DNA from: Semisulcospira habei | Taxonomy: Eukaryota > Mollusca > Gastropoda > Semisulcospiridae | Reading direction: 5' to 3' | Length of the DNA: 64,000 nt | NCBI GenBank assembly: GCA_036245525.1 | Contig: BTPG01000001.1 | Coordinates: 183,278,663 to 183,342,662 of the forward strand | In this document: positions 1-10,388 of the stretch, in pieces | How positions within the stretch are numbered: the stretch's first letter is position 1 | Layout of the letters: every line of letters begins with the position of its first letter | The notes under the pieces: generated by a model | What the model saw: the letters and a program-made list of their open reading frames with translations, nothing else | Databases searched by the model: none | Told to the model about the DNA's origin: nothing | Position numbers and translations under genes: made by a program

Positions 1-2079
1 CAGATTTGCAGCCTTGGCTACTTTGGACTGCGACGTAGACACCCTTGCTGGAAATATAAAAGAGGTGTTACTTTCTACAGCAGAAGAAGTGCTGGGGAAG
101 CAGAGGAAGCGCAAACAGCCCTGGGTCACCGATGACATCCTCGATCTCTGTGATGAGAGGAGAGCCTGGAAGAAAAAGAGAGGCCAAGACCTCACATCAG
201 CAAACAAGTACAGACTTGTCAACAAGAAGATCAGGAAGAGGATGAAAGAAGCCAAAGAAGATTGGATTGAAGACCAGTGTTGTAGCGTGGAAGAGGGCAT
301 GGCAAACGGCAACAGCAAGAAGGCTTATGAAACGCTAAGGACCCTCACCAAGACTCAACAGCGAACAGCCACAGTCATCGAAGACAGCAGCGGCCAACTC
401 CTTACGGAAAACACTGCTGTACTAAACAGATGGACTGAGTACTGCCGAGACTTGTATAACTACAAGGCTGAGCCAGACACCAGCATCCTCCAAAACAACC
501 AGGCTGGGGCCAGGAAGGCTGAAGACCTGCCAGTGTTAGCTGAAGAGGTGGAAGCAGCCGTACGCGGCCTGAAGGGAGGAAAGTCTCCAGGTGTAGACAA
601 CATACCTGCTGAACTGTTGAAACATGGAGAAGTAACAACGAAGGTCCTCACTACACTCTGTCAAAAGATCTGGGAGCAAAAGAAATGGCCAGTAGAATGG
701 ACACAGTCTCTAGTGATCCCGCTCCCCAAGAAAGGAAACCTGAAACAGTGCCAGAACTACAGAACTATCAGTCTGATAAGTCACCCTAGCAAAGTAATGC
801 TTAGAATCATTCTCAACCGCCTCAAAACTTTCGCCGAGGAACTGCTGGCAGAAGAACAGGCTGGCTTCAGAGTTGGAAGAAGCACTGTAGAGCAGATTTT
901 CAACTGCCGCGTCCTGATCGAGAAACATCTGCAGCATCAGCGCGAACTCTACCACAACTTCATTGATTTCAGGAAAGCATTTGATCGCGTCTGGCACGAC
1001 GGACTCTGGCAAGTCATGAGATCGTTCAACATAGAAGAGGGACTGATCCAAATGATAGAAGCGCTTTACAAGAACGCCTGCAGCGCGGTTCTACTTAACA
1101 ATCAGTCAGGCGAGTTCTTCAGGACGACGATCGGTGTCCGTCAAGGATGCCTGCTCTCTCCTGTCCTTTTCAACATATTCCTGGAGAAGATCATGCAGGA
1201 AACCCTCCACGACCACCATACTTCAATCTCTATTGGTGGCAGATCCCTGTGCAATCTTCGATTCGCAGACGACATTGACCTCATGGCAGGCAGCAATAGT
1301 GAGCTCCAAAACCTGACAGACAAACTTTCAAGTAGCGCAGGGTCTTATGGCATGGAGATCAGTACGGATAAAAGCAAAGTGATGATCAACACCACAAGCG
1401 ACAGCAGCAGCAACATTCACATGAACGGCCAGAAGCTAGAAGAGGTCAATAGCTTCAAGTACTTGGGAGCCACCCTGTCCAAAGACGGTAGTTGCATAGC
1501 AGAGATCCGTATCAGGATAGGTACAGCAACATCCGCAATGGCCAGGCTGGACAGGATATGGCGAAGTAACTCCATCAGCAGCTTCACCATCAAGTACAGG
1601 CTTTACAAGTCCCTCGTAGTGTCTATTCTACTCTACGGCTGTGAGACTTGGACACTGCTTGCAGACTCAGAAAAGAAAATCCAGGCCTTTGAGAACAAGT
1701 GCCTGAGGAAGTTGCTCCGCATCTCGTACCGCGAGCACAAGACCAACGAATATGTACGGAGCATCGTCACTTCCCTGGTGGGCCCACATGAACCCCTTCT
1801 GGCAACTGTGAAACGGCGCAAGCTTGCTTGGTTTGGCCACGTGACCCGACACAACACCTTGTCCAAGACTATCCTCCAAGGCACTCTCGAAGGAAGTCGT
1901 CGGCGAGGTCGTCAGAGAAAGAGTTGGGTCGCAAACATAAAAGAATGGACCGAACTCGAGATGCCAGACTTGCTTGCCACCGCCCAAAATAGAACTCAGT
2001 GGAGAGCACTGTCTGTTGCTGCTGCCTTTCAGTCCCCCCAACGCCCAGTTCGGGCAAGGGACTGATGATGATGATGATG
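1..2079 (+). mobile_element. RTE-like LINE, 3' portion, running in from outside the window
   Basis: A non-LTR retrotransposon whose 5' end lies before the window. Its reverse transcriptase ORF stops at 2065 and the element ends at once in a short (ATG)n run (about 2064-2079). This kind of 3' tail of short tandem repeats instead of poly-A is typical of RTE-type LINEs. The same 3' end recurs at 49261 in opposite orientation, which fixes the boundary. Downstream sequence belongs to an unrelated gene on the minus strand, so this is an insertion into that gene. The 5' target-site duplication cannot be seen. Confidence 0.85.
2..2065 (+). CDS. LINE reverse transcriptase ORF2, C-terminal part (5' partial)
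   Basis: The protein copies the LINE RNA into DNA at a nicked target site in the nucleus. The frame is open to the window start, so the upstream endonuclease domain is probably outside. Position 14 is a TTG codon and not a real start. Visible in order: a Lys/Arg-rich linker (residues 25-95), RT finger motifs (PLPKKG near 235, AGFRVGRST near 285), the palm motif DFRKAFD near 325, GVRQGCLLSP near 375, the catalytic FADD at 417-420 and the thumb (FKYLG near 480). A basic C-terminal region with GHV and GRQRKSW motifs follows, as in RTE/BovB-like proteins. No stop or frameshift interrupts it, so the copy is fairly young. Clade assignment is from motif memory only. Confidence 0.85.
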   Translation, partial: RFAALATLDCDVDTLAGNIKEVLLSTAEEVLGKQRKRKQPWVTDDILDLCDERRAWKKKRGQDLTSANKYRLVNKKIRKRMKEAKEDWIEDQCCSVEEGMANGNSKKAYETLRTLTKTQQRTATVIEDSSGQLLTENTAVLNRWTEYCRDLYNYKAEPDTSILQNNQAGARKAEDLPVLAEEVEAAVRGLKGGKSPGVDNIPAELLKHGEVTTKVLTTLCQKIWEQKKWPVEWTQSLVIPLPKKGNLKQCQNYRTISLISHPSKVMLRIILNRLKTFAEELLAEEQAGFRVGRSTVEQIFNCRVLIEKHLQHQRELYHNFIDFRKAFDRVWHDGLWQVMRSFNIEEGLIQMIEALYKNACSAVLLNNQSGEFFRTTIGVRQGCLLSPVLFNIFLEKIMQETLHDHHTSISIGGRSLCNLRFADDIDLMAGSNSELQNLTDKLSSSAGSYGMEISTDKSKVMINTTSDSSSNIHMNGQKLEEVNSFKYLGATLSKDGSCIAEIRIRIGTATSAMARLDRIWRSNSISSFTIKYRLYKSLVVSILLYGCETWTLLADSEKKIQAFENKCLRKLLRISYREHKTNEYVRSIVTSLVGPHEPLLATVKRRKLAWFGHVTRHNTLSKTILQGTLEGSRRRGRQRKSWVANIKEWTELEMPDLLATAQNRTQWRALSVAAAFQSPQRPVRARD

Positions 2080-3710
2080 TCCACAGTTGTCATCATCTTC
2101 TTCGTCAGGAAAACGGGAACACTCCTATTAAACTTGCCTCTGATTTCCACTCGCTGAAAATGATTCACCATTTTCTTCTCAACCTCTGTGAGACCTTTCA
2201 AGATATCTTGATTGGTGATCGATCCAATCTTAGCATTCTGGAAGTCTGACACCTTCATTCTCTGAACTTCTCCCCCTCGTTTTCGGTTGAAAAGTGATAC
2301 AGCACAAAGAGTTGCTTTAACCACCGTTGGATAATCTTCCGAAACCATCCTTGTCTCAAGAAGCTGTTGGACCTTCCTCACATCTTCACATGATGGGATC
2401 AGCTTGGGTTTGTTCATGGTCATTTTCCCGACCGACTGGGCTGCTGTAGCGGACACACAATCATACCAGTCCCCGTTGAAGACAGAGTCAAACCGCTGCG
2501 CCTCAGAGATCTCCTGTCGCCACCTGTCATCTGAACCCTGCCCAAGCTGTTTGGATGCCTGTGACTGTTTGATCTGTGAACACTTTTTCAAAGCATGGCC
2601 TATGCGCATTGCGAGATTGCCTTTTTTGAACTGATGTGTGTCCTCATCAAAATCTGCTAGCTCTTTTACAGCCAGGACAACATGATCAAAGCTAGCTGAA
2701 TTGATCACAGCATTTAAACTTGCGATTTTCATTTCTGACCTCACTCTGATAATCTTTAATAGTCTCCCTAACTCCCGCATCCTGGAGCTGATTTGTCCAG
2801 CCGTGTGTTCTTCAATGTCCCTGCGGTCAAATAATCTCTTTCCATACTCAAGAAGCAAGGGGTCAGTTCTGATGAGACGGCTTATCTCATCATCTCTCTG
2901 GCTGGCCAAGACCTTGTGATAGAATGAAAATTCAACGTCTAAGGGTATTGGAAGCATTAGGCGACCACGGCGCGCCGCGTCTCCTCGCCGAGTGATCTGA
3001 AACCCTCCTGGCTTCTGACAGCAACGTTTTGAGTGTACAGAGATCAGCTTTTTTTGATAGAGCCCTTTGCAATGGCTACAGGCGAGAAGGTCGTCTACCT
3101 TACTAGTTTTGGTGCGATACTTAGGAATCAAACATCCGGATTTGTTTTCAACAACAGCAACGTTATGCATGTAATCACCCTCATCTTGTAGTCTGATCCA
3201 TGCTCGACGTCTCTGCTTGGTCCCTTTTTTCATCGACAAAATTTTAGCAACGTCTGTCTCATCTGCATGGACATCTTGTAAGTGCGTGCTCATTTTCAAG
3301 ACAAGCTTGCCACACAATTTGCATGCATGTTTCTTGTCCCATTTGTACTTTCCTTTCCCTCTCTGCGACACGTGCACACCTGTTTCTTCTGTAAGTGCTC
3401 TTTCCCCACTCTTTCCAGCATCATGTTCCCCCTGCCTATCCACATTCTCATTGCCACCCCCTAACGCACACTGCACCTTGCTGGTACTAGCGTCACCAAC
3501 ACCTGGCCACCCCGAACCTGCCACTTTGGTGAAATCTAACATAGTCGATACAATACTGTCTATGTCAGAGATCCCAGCAATTGATGCCGACACACCCTCT
3601 GAATCCGGTGAGCTCGAGCCAGAAAGAAACTCCTCGTCATCACTGCCCTCGTATTGCGATGCGCTGGCACTACTCTCAGTCTCGGGTCCATCCCAGGCGC
3701 CATTTGCCAA
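2080..3710 (-). pseudogene. Zinc-finger / tyrosine-recombinase-like gene fragment, 3' end cut off by the LINE
   Basis: A long minus-strand exon. On its strand it is preceded by a pyrimidine tract and CAG at 3711-3731, a good 3' splice acceptor, so the coding exon probably begins at 3710 and the upstream frame is intron. The acidic N-terminus (SDDEE, many Ser) is followed by a Cys/His zinc-finger pair (CKLCGKLV...H) and a CSHC motif. A helical middle leads to a segment LFNRKRGGEVQRM. An Arg in an R-x-x-E context resembles box A of tyrosine recombinases (Crypton-like or domesticated). The LINE 3' end replaces the rest, so the catalytic His/Arg/Tyr region is missing. The reading frame runs on into the antisense of the LINE, which is an artefact. 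The recombinase assignment is inference. Confidence 0.55.
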
Positions 3711-4043
3711 CTGGAGAAAGAAAGAAAGAAAGATTAAAACCAAAGCTGCATTAGAAACAGAAACAGCCCAATTTTGGTTTAAGGGGCCTTGCACAAGAAT
3801 AAAAAGAGTAATCCCGTGTATGACTGATTTACATATGTGACCTCGGTGACGAGGGCTGGCTTCTGCAGCAGTCAAAATCCACGTTTTCTGAAAATGCAAG
3901 CAGTTTTCACACATTTGTCAACCCTGCGTGACCCTTTGAGAGAGGTCACTCAAATTGGCATGTTTAAAAAGGTCTTGCCACAAAGTATCCTTGGGCCAAG
4001 CTTGAAGAATGTGGCTTGAATAGTCTCCAAGAAAATGCCACCG
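3711..4043. other. Flank or putative intron of the recombinase-like gene
   Basis: On the minus strand this would be the intron just upstream of the exon ending at 3711. It holds a (GAAA)n-type tract at 3715-3735, part of the pyrimidine tract on the gene strand. No other gene was recognised. Confidence 0.4.
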
Positions 4044-4102
4044 TTAACTCATTCTACCCCCAGACACACCACAGCAGGATAACAGGGGTGGGATTCTAGT
4101 AA

Positions 4103-4648
4103 GAAAAAAAACGCGGAAAATCAAACGACGGGGGTGGGGGGGTGGGGTGGGTGGTTGGTTCATGTCCTTCATTTTCAGCGGCCGAAAAATCAAACGACAG
4201 GGGGGGGGGGGGGGTGGGGGGGGGGGAGATAGGCGCGTGTCCACCGTTCGCCAAAGTATCCAAAAACCGACAGGGGGAGCGAGAAAGAAAACGCGGAAAA
4301 TCAAACGACGGGGGGTGGGGGGTGGTTCATGTCCTTCATTTTCAGCGGCCGAAAAATCAAACGACAGGGGGGGGGGGGGGGGGGGGGGGGGGGAGGGGGG
4401 GGGGGGGGAGAGGGGGGGGGGGGGGGGGGGAGATAGGCGTGTGTCCACCGTTCGCCAAAGTATCCAAAAACCGACAACCGACAGGGGGAGCGAGAAAGAA
4501 AACGCGGAAAGTCAAACGACAGGGGGGTGGGGGTGGGGGGTGGTTCATGTCCATTTTCAGCGGCCGAAAAATCAAACGACAGGGGGGGGGGGGGGGAGAT
4601 AGGCGCGTGTCCACCGTTCGCCAAAGTATCCAAAAACCGACAGGGGGA
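4103..4648 (+). repeat. Poly-G tandem array, left part
   Basis: Units of about 170-220 bp carry the landmarks CATGTCCTTCATTTTCAGCG (4161, 4329, shortened at 4547), a long G run, AGATAGGCGCGTGTCCACCG, then CCAAAGTATCCAAAAACCGA. G runs reach 27 bases (4367-4393) within a nearly pure G stretch 4367-4430. Proline-rich and glycine-rich ORFs here are reading-frame artefacts of the G runs. The array resumes at 6586 after a LINE insertion. Confidence 0.85.
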
Positions 4649-6585
4649 CTCAGACTCGGACAGTTTATTGTTCAGACAAATTGTCCATACAATGGAGTGA
4701 GACATTACATAATTTATAATTCAGGTGTATATAAAGGCCATAAGGCGATGTTTATATCAACACACACACACACATTTCCATTCGATCTACGCCAGCACAT
4801 AATAGCCACTTTTGACCTACATGTAAAATGCGGTATCCAAATCCAGGCCACAGCCGTGTACTACACAGACCAGGTCGGAGTAAGAACCACAGTTTGCACG
4901 TGGAATCATACAAGCATGCTGCTACGGAGTTTAAAAGCATGGCATACAAATCTTGCTAAATCGGCAATAGACTGCGGGTTGGTAGTGTCTAGGATACACA
5001 ATTCTTTCTTTCTGAGTTCCACAAGGTCAAACTTACATAGGTATTTGGCACGCAGTTCATCATAGAATGGACAATAAAACATAAAGTGAACTTCATCTTC
5101 CACAGCCTTGGCACACAATGGACACACTTTCGTTACAGCATTGGGAGTACTATATCTTTTTTTGTTACTTTGCAATTCGGTTATGCCAAGTCTAAATTTA
5201 ATGTATAGATTTTTGACATAGGTTGGCTTAACCAGTTCAAAATAATTTTCTTGGACAAGTGTATGTTTAAAACTACGATACACAGTAAAACGTTCACTCT
5301 CAGAAAGCTTCGATGACCAGTTTTGTTTGGCACAATCAACCATCCTTTGTTTAAACTTGTTTATAAAAGCATTCCTGTTTCCAACACCTTGTGAAATCCA
5401 TACATTACCAAACCCATTTCGGAAAAGCAAATTCTTTATCTTTGACACCCATGTTTCTTTCCCTTTATCGTCTAAATCCTTAAGCATATGATAAGCCATA
5501 TTTGCAAATCTAGTAACAGGTAAAGCGCAGAGTCGAAGCCAGTAGGAAACACATCTTACTGACGTTAATACTGACAGGGGATATCGACCAAGTTCACCAT
5601 AAACCATCAGGTTCGGTGTGCGGAAGTTGACATTAAGAAAACGTTTACATGCAAATGTATGGACTCTTTCAATTTCGGCACACTCGTTTATACCCCAAAT
5701 TTCCGAGGCATACAACAAAATTGGGACAACCTGCGCATCAAACAGCTTGAAAAAAACATCAGGACTAGCGCAGTTAATTTTCTTCAACATACAGAAAATA
5801 TCGATTACACATTTTTTTGCCTTAGTCACTAAGTCATCAACGGATGTGTTTAAACTCAAACGTGTGGTAAAGTTTAACCCAAGGTACTTATACATATTGA
5901 CAACTTCTACCCTCGCTCCCCCGTAAATCCATTTTTCATATTTTGACAAATACCCACCATTTCGAAACACAATTATTTTTGTCTTGTCTAGGTTAACAGA
6001 CAAACCAAGCTTAGATGCTTCTTTGTATAAATTGTTCAGCTGAGTCTGAAGGCCATTGGGGGTTGATGAAAACAAAGCAATGTCATCTGCAAACATCAAC
6101 AAAAACAGTTCTGCTGCATCGGCTTTTAGTTGGAAACCATGTTTACCATTTTCAATAATGTACACAGCAAGCTCGTTAATCAAAAAGGAGAACAATGTCG
6201 GCGATGCTAAACATCCTTGTTTTAAACCTTGGAAACACTCAAAAAACGCTGTACAATTCAGGCTGTCTCTAACACAAAATTTCACCGAGTCATACATTGC
6301 CTTCATAGCTGAAAGCATTTTGCCGCGCACTCCAGCCTTCAATAAAATATTCCAAAGCACACCTCTTTTAACAGTATCGAAGGCTTTGCGGAAGTCAACA
6401 AAAACCACATAAACTTTCTTATTTTGTAGAAGTTGTTTTTGAACAATAGCATAAAGTGTAAATATATGGTCCACAGTAGAATAGGATTTCCTAAACCCGG
6501 CTTGTGTTTCAGACAGAATATTATGTTCCTCAGCCCAGTCTGTTAACCTTCTGTTCAAAATGTAGGTATACAGTTTACTAACACA
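4649..6585 (-). mobile_element. 5'-truncated LINE inserted in the poly-G array
   Basis: The insertion is flanked by GACAGGGGGA at 4639-4648 and 6586-6595. The repeat unit elsewhere reads continuously through this decamer, so it is a clear target-site duplication. The 3' end of the element (low coordinates, minus strand) carries AATAAA about 15 bp before the junction. The 5' end is truncated within the reverse transcriptase gene. Family: a LINE with a C-terminal CCHC knuckle, CR1/jockey-like; the clade is not certain. Confidence 0.85.
4906..6585 (-). CDS. LINE reverse transcriptase, 5'-truncated
   Basis: About 560 codons without interruption. The frame runs upstream into the array, so no true start is present. 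RT motifs in order: AGFRKSYST, DFRKAFDTV, GLKQGCLASP, then FADDIALFSS with the catalytic Asp pair, and MYKYLGL in the thumb. A long C-terminal region ends in a zinc knuckle of the form C-x2-C-x8-H-x4-C (CPLCAKAV...FYC). It would act in target-primed reverse transcription, but lacks the endonuclease and N-terminal RT motifs, so the copy is dead. The absence of stops argues for a young insertion. Confidence 0.85.
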   Translation of the reverse strand, partial: CVSKLYTYILNRRLTDWAEEHNILSETQAGFRKSYSTVDHIFTLYAIVQKQLLQNKKVYVVFVDFRKAFDTVKRGVLWNILLKAGVRGKMLSAMKAMYDSVKFCVRDSLNCTAFFECFQGLKQGCLASPTLFSFLINELAVYIIENGKHGFQLKADAAELFLLMFADDIALFSSTPNGLQTQLNNLYKEASKLGLSVNLDKTKIIVFRNGGYLSKYEKWIYGGARVEVVNMYKYLGLNFTTRLSLNTSVDDLVTKAKKCVIDIFCMLKKINCASPDVFFKLFDAQVVPILLYASEIWGINECAEIERVHTFACKRFLNVNFRTPNLMVYGELGRYPLSVLTSVRCVSYWLRLCALPVTRFANMAYHMLKDLDDKGKETWVSKIKNLLFRNGFGNVWISQGVGNRNAFINKFKQRMVDCAKQNWSSKLSESERFTVYRSFKHTLVQENYFELVKPTYVKNLYIKFRLGITELQSNKKRYSTPNAVTKVCPLCAKAVEDEVHFMFYCPFYDELRAKYLCKFDLVELRKKELCILDTTNPQSIADLARFVCHAFKLRSSMLV

Positions 6586-6932
6586 GACAGGGGGAGCGAG
6601 AAAGAAAACGCGGAAAATCAAACGACAGGGGGGGGGGGGGGGGGGGGGGGGGGAGGGGGGGGTGGTGGTTCATGTCCTTCATTTTCAGCGGCCGGGGGGA
6701 GGGGGATAGGCGCGTATCCACGTTCGCCAAAGTATCCAAAAACTGACAACCGACAGGGGGAGCGAGAAAGAAAGCGCGGAAAATCAGACGGGGGGGGGGG
6801 GGTCATGTCCTTCATTTTCAGCGGCCGAAAAATCAAACGACAGGGAGGGGGGGGGGGGGGGGGAGGGGGTATAGGCGCGTGTCCACCGTTCGCCAAAGTA
6901 TCCAAAAACCGACAGGGGGAGCGAGACCAAAC
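6586..6932 (+). repeat. Poly-G tandem array, right part
   Basis: Two further units (landmark CATGTCCTTCATTTTCAG at 6671 and 6806) with G runs at 6629-6653 and 6791-6802. The array ends with GGGGGAGCGAGA near 6927, after which the sequence turns AT-rich (6933-7268), the right end of the CAGGGG element. Confidence 0.8.
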
Positions 6933-7276
6933 GCACCCGAAAATGGACTTTGTTATGACACTCGTGATCTGCAGTATAAAAATGGAATGTGCGTACCAGT
7001 TTATGTTCAGATGCACACTAAACGGCACTCTGTCTTGGACAATATCCTTTTTCACCGCCATTTTCCACTGCGACCTAAAGCTACCGGAAAAGTCGGGCGA
7101 TAGTGAACCAAACTACATACAAATCCAACCCATTTGAGATTTTATTTTGCCATTTAAGATTTTTTTTTTTTTTCGTCTTTTTCGTTGTTATCAGACGTGG
7201 AAAATAAATATGCTTCAGCGGAATTGTGAAAGAATTTCCGCGGAAATCCGCGGAAGAATCCCACCCCTGGGATAAG

Positions 7277-7372
7277 GATCGACCATGATAGTTCAAAGGT
7301 GATGCCAGAACAGCTTGGCGCCTACAGGCGCCAAGCTATTCTGGCATCACCCTTGAACTATCATGGTCGATC
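7277..7372. repeat. Long palindrome (hairpin) of MITE copy 1
   Basis: From GATCGACCATGATAGTTC to its inverse ending in GATC, two arms of about 45 bases around a 4-5 base loop near CTACA. There are only a few mismatches. A transcript from either strand would fold into a long, near-perfect stem. Confidence 0.85.
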
Positions 7373-7451
7373 TGTGTCCTGCGCTGCAATGCGGTCTTGA
7401 GAGGACAGGGGCAAAATTTAAGGATTTTGGTGTTGGGGTAGAATGAGTTAA

Positions 7452-7895
7452 AGTTTACCATGGACGACGGACGGACGACCAGTGGCCCAGAACATAAACT
7501 CACTTTTGCTTCGCACGCACGCCAGCCAATAAAATGAAGATGATCATAGAATCACTTTACTTACCAGTTTGTAATTGGGAGCATTCCGCTGCCGTCCATG
7601 CACGCTCCTACCAGACGCACCCTCTGTGGCAGAGGCTGGGGGGCCATGATTCTGCAGCATAGATCCTGATGGGTTTGGACATCCTGCTGCCATCCAGCGC
7701 TGAGCCGGTGTGACCAAAACGGTGTTGCTGAGAACATGTCCAATACAACCATGTAAACCAACTGACATTTTGAATCAGATTGATTGTACAACGTCCCGAC
7801 AGCCACAAGGCTTTCTCAGGACGTGCCTGCACTGCTTGTGAAAAAAACCACCTAAACAGAACATTGCCATGTATGTCGCCTGCCGGTCAAATACG
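7452..7895. other. Unique-looking spacer, nothing recognised
   Basis: No credible ORF, RNA gene or repeat was recognised. Three overlapping minus ORFs of 74-81 codons in different frames (7544-7832) have no family features. Confidence 0.4.
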
Positions 7896-8109
7896 TTAAC
7901 TCATTCTACCCCAACACCAAAATCCTTAAATTTTGCCCCTGTCCACTCAAGACTGCATTGCAGTGCAGGGCACAGATCGACCATGATAGTTCAAGGGAGA
8001 TGCCAGAATAGCTTGGCGCCCGTAGGCGCCAAGCTATTCTGGCATCACCCTTGAACTATCATGGTGGATCCTTATCCTGCCGTGGTGTGTCTGGGGTAGA
8101 ATGAGTTAA
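7896..8109 (-). mobile_element. TTAA-flanked palindromic MITE, copy 2, intact
   Basis: A 214 bp copy bounded by TTAA (7896-7899 and 8106-8109), in the opposite orientation to copy 1 and with no insertion. It therefore serves as the empty-site reference for copy 1. It carries the same hairpin at about 7977-8071 (arms around GCGCCCGTAGGCGCC). Confidence 0.8.
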
Positions 8110-9170
8110 ATAAACCTAACACATGGGGCCAAGACATAAAGCTAAGACCATTTAGCAACACACATCCAATATCAAGAGCTACAGGCAGTGCAGACAGTAG
8201 GGAGAGTTTTAAAAAGGCAAATACAGGTGAATGGACAAAGGGTAGACAGAAAAACATGCATGCCCCAGAATAGAGAAAAACCCACCCTGTGGGGCTGACC
8301 AGGGTGACCCTGAGAACTAAAAACTGGCAATACAGTAAAAAGCGACACTTCAGTTGCACATTCCTAAAGACCTGTTTGTGGACGTTTGTTCTTCGAATCG
8401 CGAGGCAGTTTTGCGAACGAGGATTGAAATCTGGCGCCATTTTTGTTTTAAAAAAAAAAAGTCAACTGATACTGTGCATGCATGTGGCAAGTTAACACAT
8501 GTCAGAAAAAAAAAAAAAAAAAGAAGAAACAAAATCGCGTGGCAGATTGACCTTGTAATGGGGTTATTGAACGAATTCCTTTCATTGAAGAAGAAAGCTT
8601 TTGTTAAAATCGTGGGGTTCTATTATCATTTACTACAAGACTCAACGGTCAGAGCGGCCGAGAGGCCGAAGACACGTTTGAAGCAGACGCCTTATTTTTC
8701 TGGGCCAAACGGGTATCGGGGATTGGAGGCATCTCTCAGTTAAATAACTGCACTGAACAAGTACATTTGGGCGTGCTCTTAACTAAGAAATATTGCATAA
8801 AGTACCTCTGCAAACGCGAAAGAATGGCCGGTGTGACCCTTGGAGACGAAAGACGTTTAAGCAAGGGAAACAACTCCGTTCATCGGTGTTGGCTTAACCA
8901 ATCAGCGATCAGCAAATTGATCTGAAAACACTCCGGCCGCTTCCGTGTCCACACACAGGCCCAGGGCATCCCTGAAACACAACCATGAAGTAAATCTGTT
9001 AAAATGGGGACATCGTATTTTGATATTTTTTTTCTGACTTTTGAATGAAAGATAATACAGAAACAACCCTCAGAAAAAATGGGTGTCTGATTTAGTCACC
9101 CAGAATTTCAGAGACACCCAGTTTGCATAAAGATGGTAAAGAAAGTAACCCATTTTAGTCCTTAGTGGTG
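8110..9170. other. Spacer, nothing recognised
   Basis: A-rich runs at 8449-8460 and 8506-8522. The ORF at 8354-8743 runs through them and shows no domain. No gene can be supported. Confidence 0.4.
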
Positions 9171-9177
9171 TACGCAC

Positions 9178-9179
9178 GC

Positions 9180-9233
<54 letters not shown>
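9178..9233. repeat. (CA)n microsatellite
   Basis: About 28 CA units, nearly uninterrupted. Confidence 0.95.
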
Positions 9234-9235
<2 letters not shown>

Positions 9236-9418
9236 CCCGCGCGCTCTCATACCACAGTTAGTCATTATATATATCATGTACACATACATTGCTATCACTT
9301 AAAACTATACTACAGCAAATAATTTAAAAAACAATAATGTAAAGAGCATGACGGATTTTGTACATGAAACCGCTATTGTTCTTATGAAAATCAACACGGC
9401 TCGCCGCTCCAATAAACG

Positions 9419-9631
<213 letters not shown>

Positions 9632-9639
9632 TAACATCC

Positions 9640-10299
9640 TGTATAGATTTGAACTTTAAAAGATTTCCGCGGGAAAGTGTATATCGGGCCACATGAGGCA
9701 CAATCAGCTGACAACACAACCCAGAGGCGCTCGAGTCACACTAATACAATGCGATAGCCTCCCCGTGCCAAAACCGAGCACAGCCAGCTGCTATAGTCTG
9801 CAGTAAGAGTAATCTTACAGTGACCCCGCAACCGTTGCGCGCGCGGGCCGACGCGAAGAAACTGCAGCACTGCGAAGCGGCGCGAACGTTTATTTCTCAA
9901 CTGTGTCTATCGACGGCATCCCGTCTGGCCAGCCCGAGTCCATGGGGTCATGGATATTACATAATGCGGCTTGCTGGAATGCCAGCGGCATATAGTTACA
10001 CGCGTTCATAAATGTTACAAGAGAATGCAGACGGGCGTGAAATGCCGCACAAGGCCGGCATGGAATGCTACATGTAAAAATAAACATAAAAAATTAAAAT
10101 TAAGTTCAGCGGCTTGATCTTGTAAGTTTTAAGCGATGGCGCGGCTCTAACATCCGCAGGAGTTCCATAACTTTGCACCAGAATAGTACAACGACGACCT
10201 ATAAATGTCCAGCAGAGGCATCTGCACTACACAAGATTGTTCCCTGGTGTTCGACTTATCTAAAAGAGGGGCGCAGTGCATGCGCTTCATTGGTTTGTC

Positions 10300-10300
<1 letters not shown>
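9640..10300. other. Spacer, nothing recognised
   Basis: No ORF with family features and no repeat boundary was recognised. Confidence 0.4.

Positions 10301-10302
<2 letters not shown>

Positions 10303-10384
<82 letters not shown>
10303..10384. repeat. (GA)n microsatellite
   Basis: About 41 GA units. Confidence 0.95.

Positions 10385-10388
<4 letters not shown>

Larger units (their letters stand above)
4083..7269 (+). mobile_element. CAGGGG-ended DNA transposon inserted into the MITE
   Basis: The terminal inverted repeats are CAGGGGTGGGATTCT at 4083 and AGAATCCCACCCCTG ending at 7269. The hexamer GGATAA stands on both sides (4077-4082 and 7270-7275) and occurs once in the empty site of MITE copy 2, so it is the target duplication. 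The termini look hAT-like, but hAT elements normally duplicate 8 bp. No transposase was seen: the interior is a G-rich tandem array (with a LINE inside) plus about 330 bp of AT-rich right end. Confidence 0.65.
4044..7451 (+). mobile_element. TTAA-flanked palindromic MITE, copy 1, split by a 3.2 kb insertion
   Basis: The ends are TTAACTCATTCTACCCC at 4044 and its inverse ending in TTAA at 7451. The left 39 bp (4044-4082) and right 182 bp (7270-7451) together match copy 2 at 7896-8109, in inverse orientation. The piece between is a foreign insertion (4083-7269). TTAA at both ends is the target site of piggyBac-type elements, but there is no transposase, so the superfamily is a guess. The right part contains a near-perfect hairpin (7277-7372). 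Confidence 0.75.

Noticed and set aside
402..2041. Several minus-strand ORFs under the RTE reverse transcriptase
   Set aside because: Antisense shadows of a well supported coding frame.
1869..2079. C-terminal end of the 681-codon minus ORF
   Set aside because: This part is antisense LINE sequence; the host gene exon ends at the LINE junction near 2080.
4044..7061. Proline-rich and glycine-rich ORFs on both strands
   Set aside because: They are translations of the poly-G array; frame and length follow the G runs, not selection.
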